From contig PBTP01000106.1 in assembly GCA_002729275.1 (NCBI GenBank), forward strand, positions 1 to 15,534: DNA of 15,534 nt, written 5' to 3'. A program made the translations under genes and the position numbers. The notes below the pieces were generated by a model that searched no databases, was not told the origin of the DNA, and saw only the letters and a list, made by a program, of their open reading frames with translations. Within the stretch, counting starts at the first letter, position 1. Each line of letters begins with the position of its first letter. This stretch comes from Roseibacillus sp. GTDB taxonomy: Bacteria; Verrucomicrobiota; Verrucomicrobiia; Verrucomicrobiales; Akkermansiaceae. Shown here piece by piece: positions 7,271-14,651 of this stretch.

Positions 7271-8293
7271 ATGTCTTCCCTTATCCAGAAGCGCAAGCAG
7301 CACTATCCAGTGTCGGGCTTCCTTCTTCAGTATCTTCAGCACTTCGGGCGCCGTTGGGAAATCCCTCTGGTCTACGACGATCTGCTACGATTTTCTGAGG
7401 CGGTGCCCTACGAAGATCCAGATGGAGACGAAACACTCTGGCTCACTGTGTCCTATCCTCAGGAGGCAATGCAGGACCTGCGCACCAAGCTTACAGAGAT
7501 CTATGCGGTTCTGAAGATTGGGGGTGATCTTTCGCTGGCAGAGCACCTGAGCGTGGAGCGCATTGACTTTGGGGAGTTTGGCAATTCCCGCCCTTTCCGG
7601 ATCCGAATTACTAATCAGTTCAATGGCAATTCGGATTATTATTATGTCAAGATTGCGGATGCCAACCGGATCTACGGGCTAGAGCTCGAACACATCCTTT
7701 CTCCGAATCGGATAAATTACCTGGTCAATGGAAACACCCTGATTGAAGAACACATTGCAGGAGTTCCGGGAAATATCTTCATCAAGGAATACCTGAAGTC
7801 CCCAGAGCTCAATAAGGTTAGGGTTGCCAAAGAGTTCGTAAAGTTTGGAGAGCGTTGTTTTCTGCGCTTGCTCGGGGACATGCGTAGCGTGAATTACGTG
7901 GTTGATATCACGCCTGACTTTGAGGAGGTCCAGTATCGGGTGAGACCAATTGACTTTGACCAGCAGAGCTATGAAGGGATGCTGGAAGTGTATCGCTCCC
8001 ACTGTTTCCCGGATAATATGCCCGTGGACAAACTAGTTCGGGAGCACCTCAACCCCACTACAATTCTTCAATACCGGAGTGAAGAGCGAAGCCAAATGGC
8101 CCGTCGCTACCGGGCCTCCCGTGTTCGACTCAAGGGAGTGCTTAAGATGATGAGTAAGGACACCATTGCTCCTCATGATCAGCTTGCGAGCCTGAGGGCA
8201 GCTCTGTGCCAGAGATACGGTACCTCAGCGTTTGATGCATGTGATACGATGGGAAGCCTGACAGCCAGTCATCTGCAATTCATGCTGGAGTAA
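7271..8293 (+). CDS. Putative APH/choline-kinase-fold phosphotransferase (diverged)
   Basis: The product is 340 residues, soluble. It matches no family I can name outright, but the motif order of an aminoglycoside/choline-kinase-type fold is visible. A candidate ATP-binding lysine is K127 in a beta strand (DYYYVKIAD). A helix with E138/E140 follows, then a hinge-like segment (LIEEHIAGVPG, 157-167). A catalytic-loop-like GDMRSVN has D203 and, exactly five residues on, N208, followed by hydrophobic YVVD. A metal-binding-like RPIDFDQ has D228. The residue before GD is Leu rather than the usual His. Residues 1-100 form an extra N-terminal region. I chose ATG 7271; in-frame ATG 7253 and TTG 7238 would add 6 or 11 residues, and none has a clear ribosome binding site. 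It is probably co-transcribed with the gene at 6757. Its stop lies four bases from the stop of the convergent lipoprotein gene. The kinase-fold assignment is inference from motifs; the substrate is unknown. Confidence 0.75.
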   Translation: MSSLIQKRKQHYPVSGFLLQYLQHFGRRWEIPLVYDDLLRFSEAVPYEDPDGDETLWLTVSYPQEAMQDLRTKLTEIYAVLKIGGDLSLAEHLSVERIDFGEFGNSRPFRIRITNQFNGNSDYYYVKIADANRIYGLELEHILSPNRINYLVNGNTLIEEHIAGVPGNIFIKEYLKSPELNKVRVAKEFVKFGERCFLRLLGDMRSVNYVVDITPDFEEVQYRVRPIDFDQQSYEGMLEVYRSHCFPDNMPVDKLVREHLNPTTILQYRSEERSQMARRYRASRVRLKGVLKMMSKDTIAPHDQLASLRAALCQRYGTSAFDACDTMGSLTASHLQFMLE

Positions 8294-8297
8294 TGAA

Positions 8298-9587
8298 TCA
8301 GAGAGACTTCAGGACCTCCTCCGGGATTTTGGGAAGAAGCGCGCTGACCATCGCATCTCGTTGATTGTCCACGATCAATTTTGCTAGTTCTCGTCCTCGG
8401 GCAACTTGCCCGGGCGTCAGTTTGGAGATTTCCCCATCAAGGAGGAGCTGGAGATGAGCGAGCACTGGGCGCTGCTTGGCCTCCGCGTCGATTTTCAACC
8501 GGAGGTCCTCTCGCAGCTTCATCCGCCTGGCTCGAAAATACTGAATGGACGAGACTCCCTTCATGGCCTCGGGGTCCGCTTCTTTTGCCGCGGCCCAGTC
8601 GCGGAGGTATTGCTGCTTCTGGCCTTTGAGGTCCTGAAGCATCTTCACCACGTTTTCGGGAATTCCCGGTGGCGCAAGATGCCCCCACGCGGCAAGCCAA
8701 TATGCCCTGAAAGTAGAGGATTCTTCGGCAAGAAGCTTTGCCGGGCGAGTTGCGTCGTTGGTCTGTGCCATTCCGACTAAATGATGGAAAAGAGCGGCGT
8801 GCAGGACATCGGCAAGCTGGAGCGCTTCGGCGGAAGCTTCCTGCAGGTTGTCGGGATCGATTGCGGGAATTTCTTGAGCAAACGCGTCCTCGCCTCTCAG
8901 CGGCACTACTCTCTCGAGTCTGAGGGCGCGCCTACCCTTGTCTTCTGGATATCCCTGCCCCGCGAGCAATCCGGTCCCCCGGTCCAGACGAATCCAGCTG
9001 CCATCATCAAGGATGAGCTCAATGGTCTCCTTTAGCTCCCGTATTTCTTCCACCCGGGAAGGGGGAGCTTCGGAGAACGCGGGGGACAGGCCGGGGGTAG
9101 CTGAGCAAAGAAATGCAGAGATCGTGTCCGTCCCAAGCTGGATGCAAGGGGCCAGACCCGGGCTACCCGGAAGATGTTTCTTCTGGTTGGCGGGTGAGAC
9201 TAGTTTCTGGTGCTGGCGCACCAGTTCTGTCAGCCCCCTGACCCTGAATGCGGAATCACCGAATTTTGCATAAGTGCCGCCTTCTTTTCCGTCCTTCTGC
9301 GGGACCCACCACATGGCTCCGCTTTTACCAGAATCTGACTGTAACTTTACGAGGCAGGCTCCCGTCGCGCGATTCTCAAGGATAAGGCCCTGGAGGGGCT
9401 CGTCTGAAGTTGGGGAGATGGCCGTATACTCCGCCCTGAAACTGCCTAATGCTTCATACTTCTGGCCAAGCATGACCCCCCACTCTTCCACAGACTGTCC
9501 CGGAAGTGGACTTGGGCAGGCCGCAAGGAGGCAGGCCCAGAAGATGATCAGGAACTTCGAGGCGTCTGGCGGAGAGTTATGGGCCAT
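8298..9587 (-). CDS. Large putative lipoprotein, unknown function
   Basis: The product is 429 residues from ATG 9587. This start gives an N-terminal hydrophobic run (FLIIFWACLL) ending in the lipobox L21-A22-A23-C24, so the protein is probably lipidated and envelope-located. An upstream GTG/ATG pair at 9620/9617 would add 10-11 residues and still leave a plausible signal. The segment right after the Cys (VEEWGVMLGQKYEALGSFRAEYTA) resembles in pattern the first helix and strand of LolA-like proteins that bind lipids, and a beta-rich part follows to about residue 240. The C-terminal half (about 255-429) is helical and charged. The LolA resemblance is weak and I do not assign the family. The gene is convergent with the kinase-like gene and divergent from lpd across 270 bases. 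Confidence 0.78.
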   Translation of the reverse strand: MAHNSPPDASKFLIIFWACLLAACPSPLPGQSVEEWGVMLGQKYEALGSFRAEYTAISPTSDEPLQGLILENRATGACLVKLQSDSGKSGAMWWVPQKDGKEGGTYAKFGDSAFRVRGLTELVRQHQKLVSPANQKKHLPGSPGLAPCIQLGTDTISAFLCSATPGLSPAFSEAPPSRVEEIRELKETIELILDDGSWIRLDRGTGLLAGQGYPEDKGRRALRLERVVPLRGEDAFAQEIPAIDPDNLQEASAEALQLADVLHAALFHHLVGMAQTNDATRPAKLLAEESSTFRAYWLAAWGHLAPPGIPENVVKMLQDLKGQKQQYLRDWAAAKEADPEAMKGVSSIQYFRARRMKLREDLRLKIDAEAKQRPVLAHLQLLLDGEISKLTPGQVARGRELAKLIVDNQRDAMVSALLPKIPEEVLKSL

Positions 9588-9740
9588 TGGTGTGATGGAT
9601 TGAAGGGCTCTCCCCATCACGGAAGATCTTGCCCTTTTTTCAAGGCCATTCTGTCCCTCCCTCTCCCGGCTTGTTCATCTGGGCTCCCATGAGGGGGCAG
9701 TGGAGAAGGTGGGATTGAGGGGCTCGAGCAGGAACAGGAT

Positions 9741-9756
9741 GGAGGAAAGGGCCTCC
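9741..9756. repeat. 5-bp inverted repeat in the lipoprotein / lpd intergenic region
   Basis: GGAGG (9741-9745) and CCTCC (9752-9756) can pair around a six-base loop. The 270-base gap here is otherwise purine- or pyrimidine-biased and shows no ORF with coding character. A consensus -35 (TTGACA, 9782-9787) is present, but I see no acceptable -10 box 16-18 bases after it. Confidence 0.2.
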
Positions 9757-9817
9757 AAGGCACCTCCTTGTCCGCCTGGTCTTGACATTCAGCAGGGCTT
9801 GAGCAGCTTCGGGTCAG

Positions 9818-9836
9818 GCCACCCTTGGGGGGTGGC
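9818..9836 (+). promoter_or_regulatory. 7-bp GC-rich hairpin just upstream of lpd
   Basis: GCCACCC (9818-9824) and GGGTGGC (9830-9836) are exact complements around a five-base loop. The stem ends 21 bases before the lpd ATG. No T-tract follows, so it is not an intrinsic terminator. It would sit in the 5' leader of the lpd mRNA and could influence stability or translation. Confidence 0.35.
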
Positions 9837-9857
9837 ACTCGAACTCGACGTTGTTAC

Positions 9858-11240
9858 ATGTCCTACGATCTCGTTGTGATTGGTGGCGGACCGGGCGGCT
9901 ATGTTGCCGCTATCCGGGCCGGGCAGTTGGGGAAAAAAGTCGCCTGTGTAGAGGTAGAGCGAGCGGGGGGGACATGCCTGAACTGGGGATGTATTCCCAC
10001 CAAGGCATTGCTGAAAAACGCACACCTTTTCCATACTCTCAAGCATCAGGCAAAGGAGTTCGGTATTACCTTCGATAATTTATCCTACGACTGGGACGCC
10101 GTAATTGGTCGCTCTCGAAATGTTTCTGACAGGCTGGCTGGGGGTGTTGAGTTTCTCTTTAAGAAAAACAAGGTGGACTACGTGAAGGGTTATGGCTCGG
10201 TAGTAGATAGCACCCACGTTGAGGTAAAGGCGAAGGACGGAAGCGCGCAGGTTCTGGAGACGGCCAACATTATCATTGCAACTGGCGGAAAGACTCGTGA
10301 GTTCCCGGGGCTTCCTTTCAACGGTAGTAGCGTCATTGGCTCCCGCGAGGCCATGACCCTCCCTTCTCAGCCTTCGCGCATGGTAATTATCGGAGCTGGT
10401 GCGATCGGCGTAGAGTTCGCTTATATTTATAATGCATTTGGGACAGAGGTAACGCTGGTGGAGATGATGCCCCGGCTCGTTCCGGTTGAAGATGATGATA
10501 TAGGAGACGCTCTCAGGAAGTCCTACTCGCGCCAGGGGATTAAATGTCTCACGGACACCAAGGTAATAGCTACCGAGGACGCTGGAGACTCTGTGAGGGT
10601 AACGGTAGAAAATTCCCGGGGCAGCGAGGTCATCGAGGCCGATGTCTGCCTCGTCGCGATTGGGGTGGTGCCGGTATTGCCCGGTGGCCAGCTTCCGGAG
10701 TTTACGGACCGTGGCTGGATCCAAATCGGAGACAGGTATGAAACCTCCATGGGAGGCGTATATGCTATCGGGGATATCGCGGGGCCGCCATGGTTGGCGC
10801 ACACCGCGATGTATGAAGCAACGCAGTGTGTTGACGGGATCTTCCTGCCGGAAGCAACCCCCAAGCGAGTGGGGACCTTCCCCGGGTGCACGTATTGCTA
10901 TCCGGAGATTGCCTCCGTTGGTAAAACCGAGCGCGAGCTCAAGGAGGAAGGGGTTGCTTACAAAGCGGGGAAGTTTCCTTACCAGGCGCTTGGAAAAGCT
11001 CAGGCCGCGGCGGAGACCGAAGGATTCATCAAGCTACTGTTTGGAGAAGAGCACGGAGAGCTCCTGGGAGCACACATCATCGGTGCCAATGCAACGGACA
11101 TTATTGCAGAAATGGGCCTCGGCCTGACACTTGAGGCGACGATTGAAGACTTTCATGCAACCATCCATGCCCATCCCACTCTTACGGAGGGCGTTCATGA
11201 AGCCTCGCTCGATGCAGAGGGCCATGCGATCCATTTCTAG
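9858..11240 (+). CDS. lpdA: Dihydrolipoamide dehydrogenase (E3)
   Basis: The enzyme reoxidises dihydrolipoamide bound to the E2 or H-protein partner with NAD+, as the E3 component of pyruvate and 2-oxoglutarate dehydrogenase complexes and of glycine cleavage. The product is 460 residues, normal for the family. Visible landmarks are the FAD-binding GGGPGG (9-14), the redox pair C40 and C45 in GGTCLNWGCIPTKA, the NAD-binding GAGAIG (179-184) with acidic E202 at the end of the second strand, the FAD-contacting YAIGD (302-306), and the catalytic H439-E444 in HAHPTLTEG. All active-site residues are present. ATG 9858 was chosen because it starts MSYDLVVIGGG; the frame extends to a TTG at 9825 with no supporting homology. 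No E1 or E2 genes are adjacent, so which complex it serves cannot be told. Confidence 0.96.
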   Translation: MSYDLVVIGGGPGGYVAAIRAGQLGKKVACVEVERAGGTCLNWGCIPTKALLKNAHLFHTLKHQAKEFGITFDNLSYDWDAVIGRSRNVSDRLAGGVEFLFKKNKVDYVKGYGSVVDSTHVEVKAKDGSAQVLETANIIIATGGKTREFPGLPFNGSSVIGSREAMTLPSQPSRMVIIGAGAIGVEFAYIYNAFGTEVTLVEMMPRLVPVEDDDIGDALRKSYSRQGIKCLTDTKVIATEDAGDSVRVTVENSRGSEVIEADVCLVAIGVVPVLPGGQLPEFTDRGWIQIGDRYETSMGGVYAIGDIAGPPWLAHTAMYEATQCVDGIFLPEATPKRVGTFPGCTYCYPEIASVGKTERELKEEGVAYKAGKFPYQALGKAQAAAETEGFIKLLFGEEHGELLGAHIIGANATDIIAEMGLGLTLEATIEDFHATIHAHPTLTEGVHEASLDAEGHAIHF

Positions 11241-11245
11241 GAGTG

Positions 11246-11261
11246 AGCAGTCTGCTTTTTT
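11246..11261 (+). terminator. Possible weak intrinsic terminator after lpd
   Basis: AGCAG (11246-11250) and CTGCT (11252-11256) can form a short hairpin with a minimal loop (four pairs with a three-base loop is more realistic). It is followed by a run of six T ending at 11261. The stem is short, so termination is probably inefficient. Confidence 0.4.
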
Positions 11262-11297
11262 CCTCTTGGTGAGATGACTTTCGGGTCCGGCTTGCGT

Positions 11298-11314
11298 AGG
11301 ATCATGCCGATCCT
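11298..11314. promoter_or_regulatory. 6-bp inverted repeat upstream of the pseudokinase-FGE gene
   Basis: AGGATC (11298-11303) and GATCCT (11309-11314) are exact complements with a five-base spacer. It is centred about 29 bases before ATG 11335, where an operator or leader hairpin would act. Evidence is symmetry and position only. Confidence 0.3.
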
Positions 11315-11334
11315 GGAGTCTGGATCTGGTTCTC

Positions 11335-12906
11335 ATGACTGTTCCCGAAAGCCTCTCAGAGGATCCTGCGCCGATGCGGCTGGGAGACTATCTGCTTGGG
11401 GACTTGATTAAAGAGGACGAACATACCTGGACTTATCATGCTCGCCAGGGTTCCATGGACCGAGGAGTGGTATTGGTCAGGCAGAAGGCCGCCGAAGTTG
11501 AGCAGCTAGGAGCATCGTTTCTCAGAGACGTCAGAGCAAAGGCCGCGATTGAACATGCCGGGATTGGATCTGTGTATGAGGCTGTGGAGAGCGGAGGAGA
11601 GCTCTACTGGACCCGCGAGCTTCTTGCGGGGCGTTGTTTTACGGAGCTCTACGAAGGGGGCCACAAGTATACTCCTTGGGATATTACGGGATTTGTGAAG
11701 CAGCTGGGAAGAGCAATGGCCCATTTAGAAGAGCGGGGCACCAAAGCGGCCCCTCTCGAGGCGGCCGATCTTGTCTTGGGGGAACATGGGATTCTTCGCA
11801 TCCAGAATCTTGCAGTTGCAGGCGAGCGGAGCTCGGATGAGACCGCTCGGGACCTTAGAACGGCGGCAAGCCTCATGTATGATCTGCTGCAACCGGCACT
11901 GAGGGGGGCGGAGCTCTTTGGGGGCACCCGCTTGGGGCGGCTTTTTGGGTTGATGATGGGCGAGGATGAAGGGGCGAGAATGAGTTGGACACAGGTTGCA
12001 AATACGGCGCAGGAGTTGGATCAGGCTCTGGCCTCTGAGGTGAGGGTGGCAGCAGAGGAGAGCTCGAAGGCCTCTCGCTGGCGTCGGATAAAGAGGCTTG
12101 GGTTCGCAGGAGCTGTGGGGGCGATCGTAACCGTCATTGTGTATGCGCTGCTGTCAGGACTTGATCGCGATGCACCTTTAGCCAGAGATCTGTCTGGGAT
12201 GGTTCTCATTCCGGGAGGCGCTTATCGAAATCACGAAGGAAAACCCACGACGCTTTCTTCCTTCATGATAGATGCCCATGAGGTCACGATCGCGGAGTAT
12301 GTGGAGTTCCTCGACGCCTTGGAGGGAATGGGGGCGAGCGAGCGGAGGGCGTATGACCATGGAGGCCAGCCCCGGACGAAATTAGACCATCTTCCGGATA
12401 ATTGGCCCATGGTGCTGGGGGCAGCACGCAGGGGGGCAAATTTTGATGAGCTCAAATTTGGTTTGAATCACCCGGTGACAGGCGTCGACTGGTGGGATGC
12501 CCACGCCTACGCTAATTGGAGGGGAGGCCGACTGCCGACCTTGAGAGAATGGCTGGCAGTAGTGGCTCTTGATGACAACGCTAGTCCCTATGTGGAGAGA
12601 TGGGGTCCCGTCGATCAGGACCCTCGAAGCCCGGGTAAGCTGAGGATCCACGGATTGGCCGGGAATGTCGCAGAGTGGACCCAGGATTCGGAGCGTAATC
12701 CGTCTTTTCCGATGAATGCAAAATCCCCGGTAGTATGTGGGGGCTCTTTTCTCGCTCCGGGAAGCGGGGCATCAAGCCGAACATGGCTGCAGACGAGGTC
12801 TCTTCGTCGCCGGGATTTGGGCTTTCGAATTGTTAAGAGGCAGAGCACCGGGAAGGCTGAAGCGGAGGTGGAAAAATCGAGCAAGGGGGAAAATCAAGGC
12901 TCTTAA
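11335..12906 (+). CDS. Pseudokinase - transmembrane - FGE/SUMF1-domain fusion protein
   Basis: The product is 523 residues. Residues about 17-235 follow the layout of a Ser/Thr kinase (LGDYLLGDLIKEDEHTWTYHARQ at the glycine-loop position, hydrophobic strands, a hinge at YWTRELLAG, and an AADLVLGEHGILRIQNLAVA segment where DLKPxNILL...DFG should stand). The ATP lysine position is R49 or missing, HRD is replaced and DFG reads QNL, so it should not be a working kinase. A basic stop-transfer (RWRRIKR) precedes one membrane helix, residues about 257-275. By the positive-inside rule the kinase-like part is cytosolic and the rest periplasmic. Residues about 288-501 are a formylglycine-generating-enzyme-type (SUMF1) domain: MVLIPGGAYR, DAHEVTIAEYVEFLDAL, HPVTGVDWWDAHAYANWRGGRLPT, GLAGNVAEWT, GFRIVK. 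Its only Cys is C468, so the paired catalytic cysteines of aerobic FGE are absent. ATG 11335 has no Shine-Dalgarno. A charged tail (505-523) ends the protein. Confidence 0.85.
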   Translation: MTVPESLSEDPAPMRLGDYLLGDLIKEDEHTWTYHARQGSMDRGVVLVRQKAAEVEQLGASFLRDVRAKAAIEHAGIGSVYEAVESGGELYWTRELLAGRCFTELYEGGHKYTPWDITGFVKQLGRAMAHLEERGTKAAPLEAADLVLGEHGILRIQNLAVAGERSSDETARDLRTAASLMYDLLQPALRGAELFGGTRLGRLFGLMMGEDEGARMSWTQVANTAQELDQALASEVRVAAEESSKASRWRRIKRLGFAGAVGAIVTVIVYALLSGLDRDAPLARDLSGMVLIPGGAYRNHEGKPTTLSSFMIDAHEVTIAEYVEFLDALEGMGASERRAYDHGGQPRTKLDHLPDNWPMVLGAARRGANFDELKFGLNHPVTGVDWWDAHAYANWRGGRLPTLREWLAVVALDDNASPYVERWGPVDQDPRSPGKLRIHGLAGNVAEWTQDSERNPSFPMNAKSPVVCGGSFLAPGSGASSRTWLQTRSLRRRDLGFRIVKRQSTGKAEAEVEKSSKGENQGS

Positions 12907-12977
12907 GGCGAGTTTCCCTTGCGGTCAGAGGACGTTACGACGTAAACCCTCAGCTCCAACTTCCTAATCCCGACCTC

Positions 12978-13862
12978 ATGCGCTTCAATCTAAGGCTTCT
13001 CTCTCTGATCTACGTGGTCACGGGAATGTTAATCCTGAATGACGCATGCGCTCAGGTCCAGGCAAGCCTGAGCATGTCAAAAAGGGAGTACATCGCTCAC
13101 GAACCCGTAGTGGCAACTGTGACGTTAACGAACAATTCAGGGCGCGACCTCCTCATTCATACTGAGGAACAGACGAGCTTGAATTGGCTCGATTTTGAAA
13201 TCAAAAACTCCCAAGGGACTGCCCTTAGTCCACTTGCGGCCATGAATTTCGGAGCTGTTAGAATCCCGGCGGGGCGCAGTATCGCAAAGAGTGTTGACCT
13301 TACGGGCGCTTTTCGAGTTACCGAGCCGGGCAGATTTAGTTGCAAGGCAGTAATCAGGCTTCCCGGGAGGGGGGGGAATTTTGTCACCAATACGACGTAT
13401 TTCAGCGTGACGCTCGGGAGGCAGGTTTACAGCCACCGGATTGGGAATCCAGAGCTTGGCAATGTCCGCGAATACAGGCTCTCAATCCACAATTCTACCC
13501 GGAAAGCGTCCCTCTATGTTCACCTTGTGGATATTCGGACCGGCCGCAACCTCCAGGCCTTTCGGATGGGCGACGTCATGACCAGCAAGTCACCGAAGGC
13601 AACTGTCGACAGAGAAAACAATCTTCATGTGCTCTCTTTGGTGGCGCCTAATCTTTATGCCCATGGAACCGTTACTCCGGCGGGAACATATCTCGGCACG
13701 AAATACTACAAACCTGCCGCAGGGCGAAAGCCCAGCTTGGCCACCTTTAACAACGGGGAGGTCATGATCTCGGGGGGAATTTCCTATGACCCTAAGGCGG
13801 AAGCCGAGAGCAGGGCGCGCCTTCGAAAACTGTCTGAACGGCCTCGCATGACCTTCCGGTAA
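12978..13862 (+). CDS. Secreted protein of unknown function
   Basis: The product is 294 residues with a clear N-terminal signal peptide (hydrophobic 7-20, cleavage near ACA|Q at 25), so it is periplasmic or exported. Residues about 28-145 look like an immunoglobulin-like beta sandwich: SMSKREYIAHEPVVATVTLTNNSGRDL, later GRFSCKAVIRLP, with alternating hydrophobic strands, a pattern seen in bacterial domains that bind ligands or partners. The remaining part, with NVREYRLSIHNSTRKASLYVHLVD and a second beta-rich stretch, is unassigned. No catalytic motif was seen. The start ATG 12978 is preceded by a C/T-rich tract, not a Shine-Dalgarno sequence. A probable terminator follows the stop, so it is not clearly linked to the amidase gene downstream. 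Confidence 0.8.
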   Translation: MRFNLRLLSLIYVVTGMLILNDACAQVQASLSMSKREYIAHEPVVATVTLTNNSGRDLLIHTEEQTSLNWLDFEIKNSQGTALSPLAAMNFGAVRIPAGRSIAKSVDLTGAFRVTEPGRFSCKAVIRLPGRGGNFVTNTTYFSVTLGRQVYSHRIGNPELGNVREYRLSIHNSTRKASLYVHLVDIRTGRNLQAFRMGDVMTSKSPKATVDRENNLHVLSLVAPNLYAHGTVTPAGTYLGTKYYKPAAGRKPSLATFNNGEVMISGGISYDPKAEAESRARLRKLSERPRMTFR

Positions 13863-13878
13863 CGGAATCTGGGCGCTC

Positions 13879-13902
13879 AGCCGGTCCGGCTTTTTCGAAA
13901 AA
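13879..13902. terminator. Intrinsic terminator with a flanking T/A palindrome
   Basis: AGCCG (13879-13883) and CGGCT (13887-13891) form a five-base GC-rich stem with a three-base loop and run into a T-tract of five. The T-tract is mirrored by five A after a central CG (13891-13902, TTTTTCGAAAAA), giving a 12-base palindrome. It lies 17 bases after the stop of the secreted-protein gene and should terminate its transcript. The stem is short, so strength is uncertain. Confidence 0.6.
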
Positions 13903-13971
13903 TCTTTCCGGGTGCTCTGGCCTTGTCTAAAAGGAAATTGTAGCTGAAACGCTCTTTCCGCTCTGTTGCCC

Positions 13972-14589
13972 ATGCTTATTACCCACCCCCTGTTTCGGGC
14001 CGCTGCGCTGGTGGCCCTGATTCTTCTGGTATGCTCTCCCGTAGCATGGGCCGGTTATTTCAGCCGTGTTGTGGTTGATCCAGGCCATGGAGGTGATGAC
14101 CGAGGAGGGCGTTCGGGTAAAGTATACGAAAAGCATCTGGCCCTAGACACGGCAATGCGCCTGGAGCATTACCTGAAGGCGAAGGGCTACCTGGTGACCA
14201 TGACCCGCAAGAGCGACACTTTTATTTCTCTCGCCAAGCGTGCTGCGATCGGAAACAGGTTCAAGGGAGCGATCTTTGTGAGTCTTCACTACAACTACAC
14301 TTGGCGCCGCTCTGTCTCAGGGCTGGAGACTTACTATTACAGCCAGGCGGGCAAGCCACTTGCCGAGGCGATTCAGGAGGGCATGTTGAAACGAGTAGGA
14401 GGTCGCGACCGTGGAGTTAAATATGGACGATACTATGTCCTCAGGGCATCGCGAAATCCCGCGGTGCTGGTAGAGGGAGGATTTGTCAGCAATTCCAGAG
14501 AGAGGTCCCGGATGAAGACGGGCGCCTACCGGGACGCGATAGCCCGAGGAATAGCGGACGGAATTATCAAATATCGTTTCCAGCGCTAG
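13972..14589 (+). CDS. Secreted N-acetylmuramoyl-L-alanine amidase (Amidase_3 type)
   Basis: This zinc enzyme cleaves the bond between N-acetylmuramic acid and the L-alanine of the stem peptide in peptidoglycan. The product is 205 residues: a signal peptide (about 1-27, cleavage near AWA|G) and a single Amidase_3 domain. The zinc ligands are visible as H39 (VVDPGHGG), E53 (YEKHLAL) and H106 (VSLHYN). The catalytic glutamate is E168 (VLVEGGF). At 205 residues it is a minimal form with no peptidoglycan-binding or AMIN domain. ATG 13972 was chosen over a TTG at 13966. It has no Shine-Dalgarno but a C/T-rich leader. It reads toward nnr, 62 bases downstream. The class (AmiA/B/C-like versus CwlD/LytC-like) cannot be fixed. 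Confidence 0.92.
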   Translation: MLITHPLFRAAALVALILLVCSPVAWAGYFSRVVVDPGHGGDDRGGRSGKVYEKHLALDTAMRLEHYLKAKGYLVTMTRKSDTFISLAKRAAIGNRFKGAIFVSLHYNYTWRRSVSGLETYYYSQAGKPLAEAIQEGMLKRVGGRDRGVKYGRYYVLRASRNPAVLVEGGFVSNSRERSRMKTGAYRDAIARGIADGIIKYRFQR

Positions 14590-14651
14590 GACAGGGCGGA
14601 TCCAGCTGGTCTGCGGAGCGCGATCAACCCATACGCAAGAAACTCCGGGAA

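Noticed and set aside
9828..9849. GTTCGAGT on the minus strand, resembling a tRNA T-loop
   Set aside because: The flanking bases do not form the five-base T-stem and no anticodon arm or acceptor stem could be folded, so no tRNA was called.
10080..10802. 240-residue open frame on the minus strand inside lpd
   Set aside because: It lies fully antisense to a gene with every active-site motif of dihydrolipoamide dehydrogenase. Its translation shows no domain, and such shadow frames are common in GC-rich genes.
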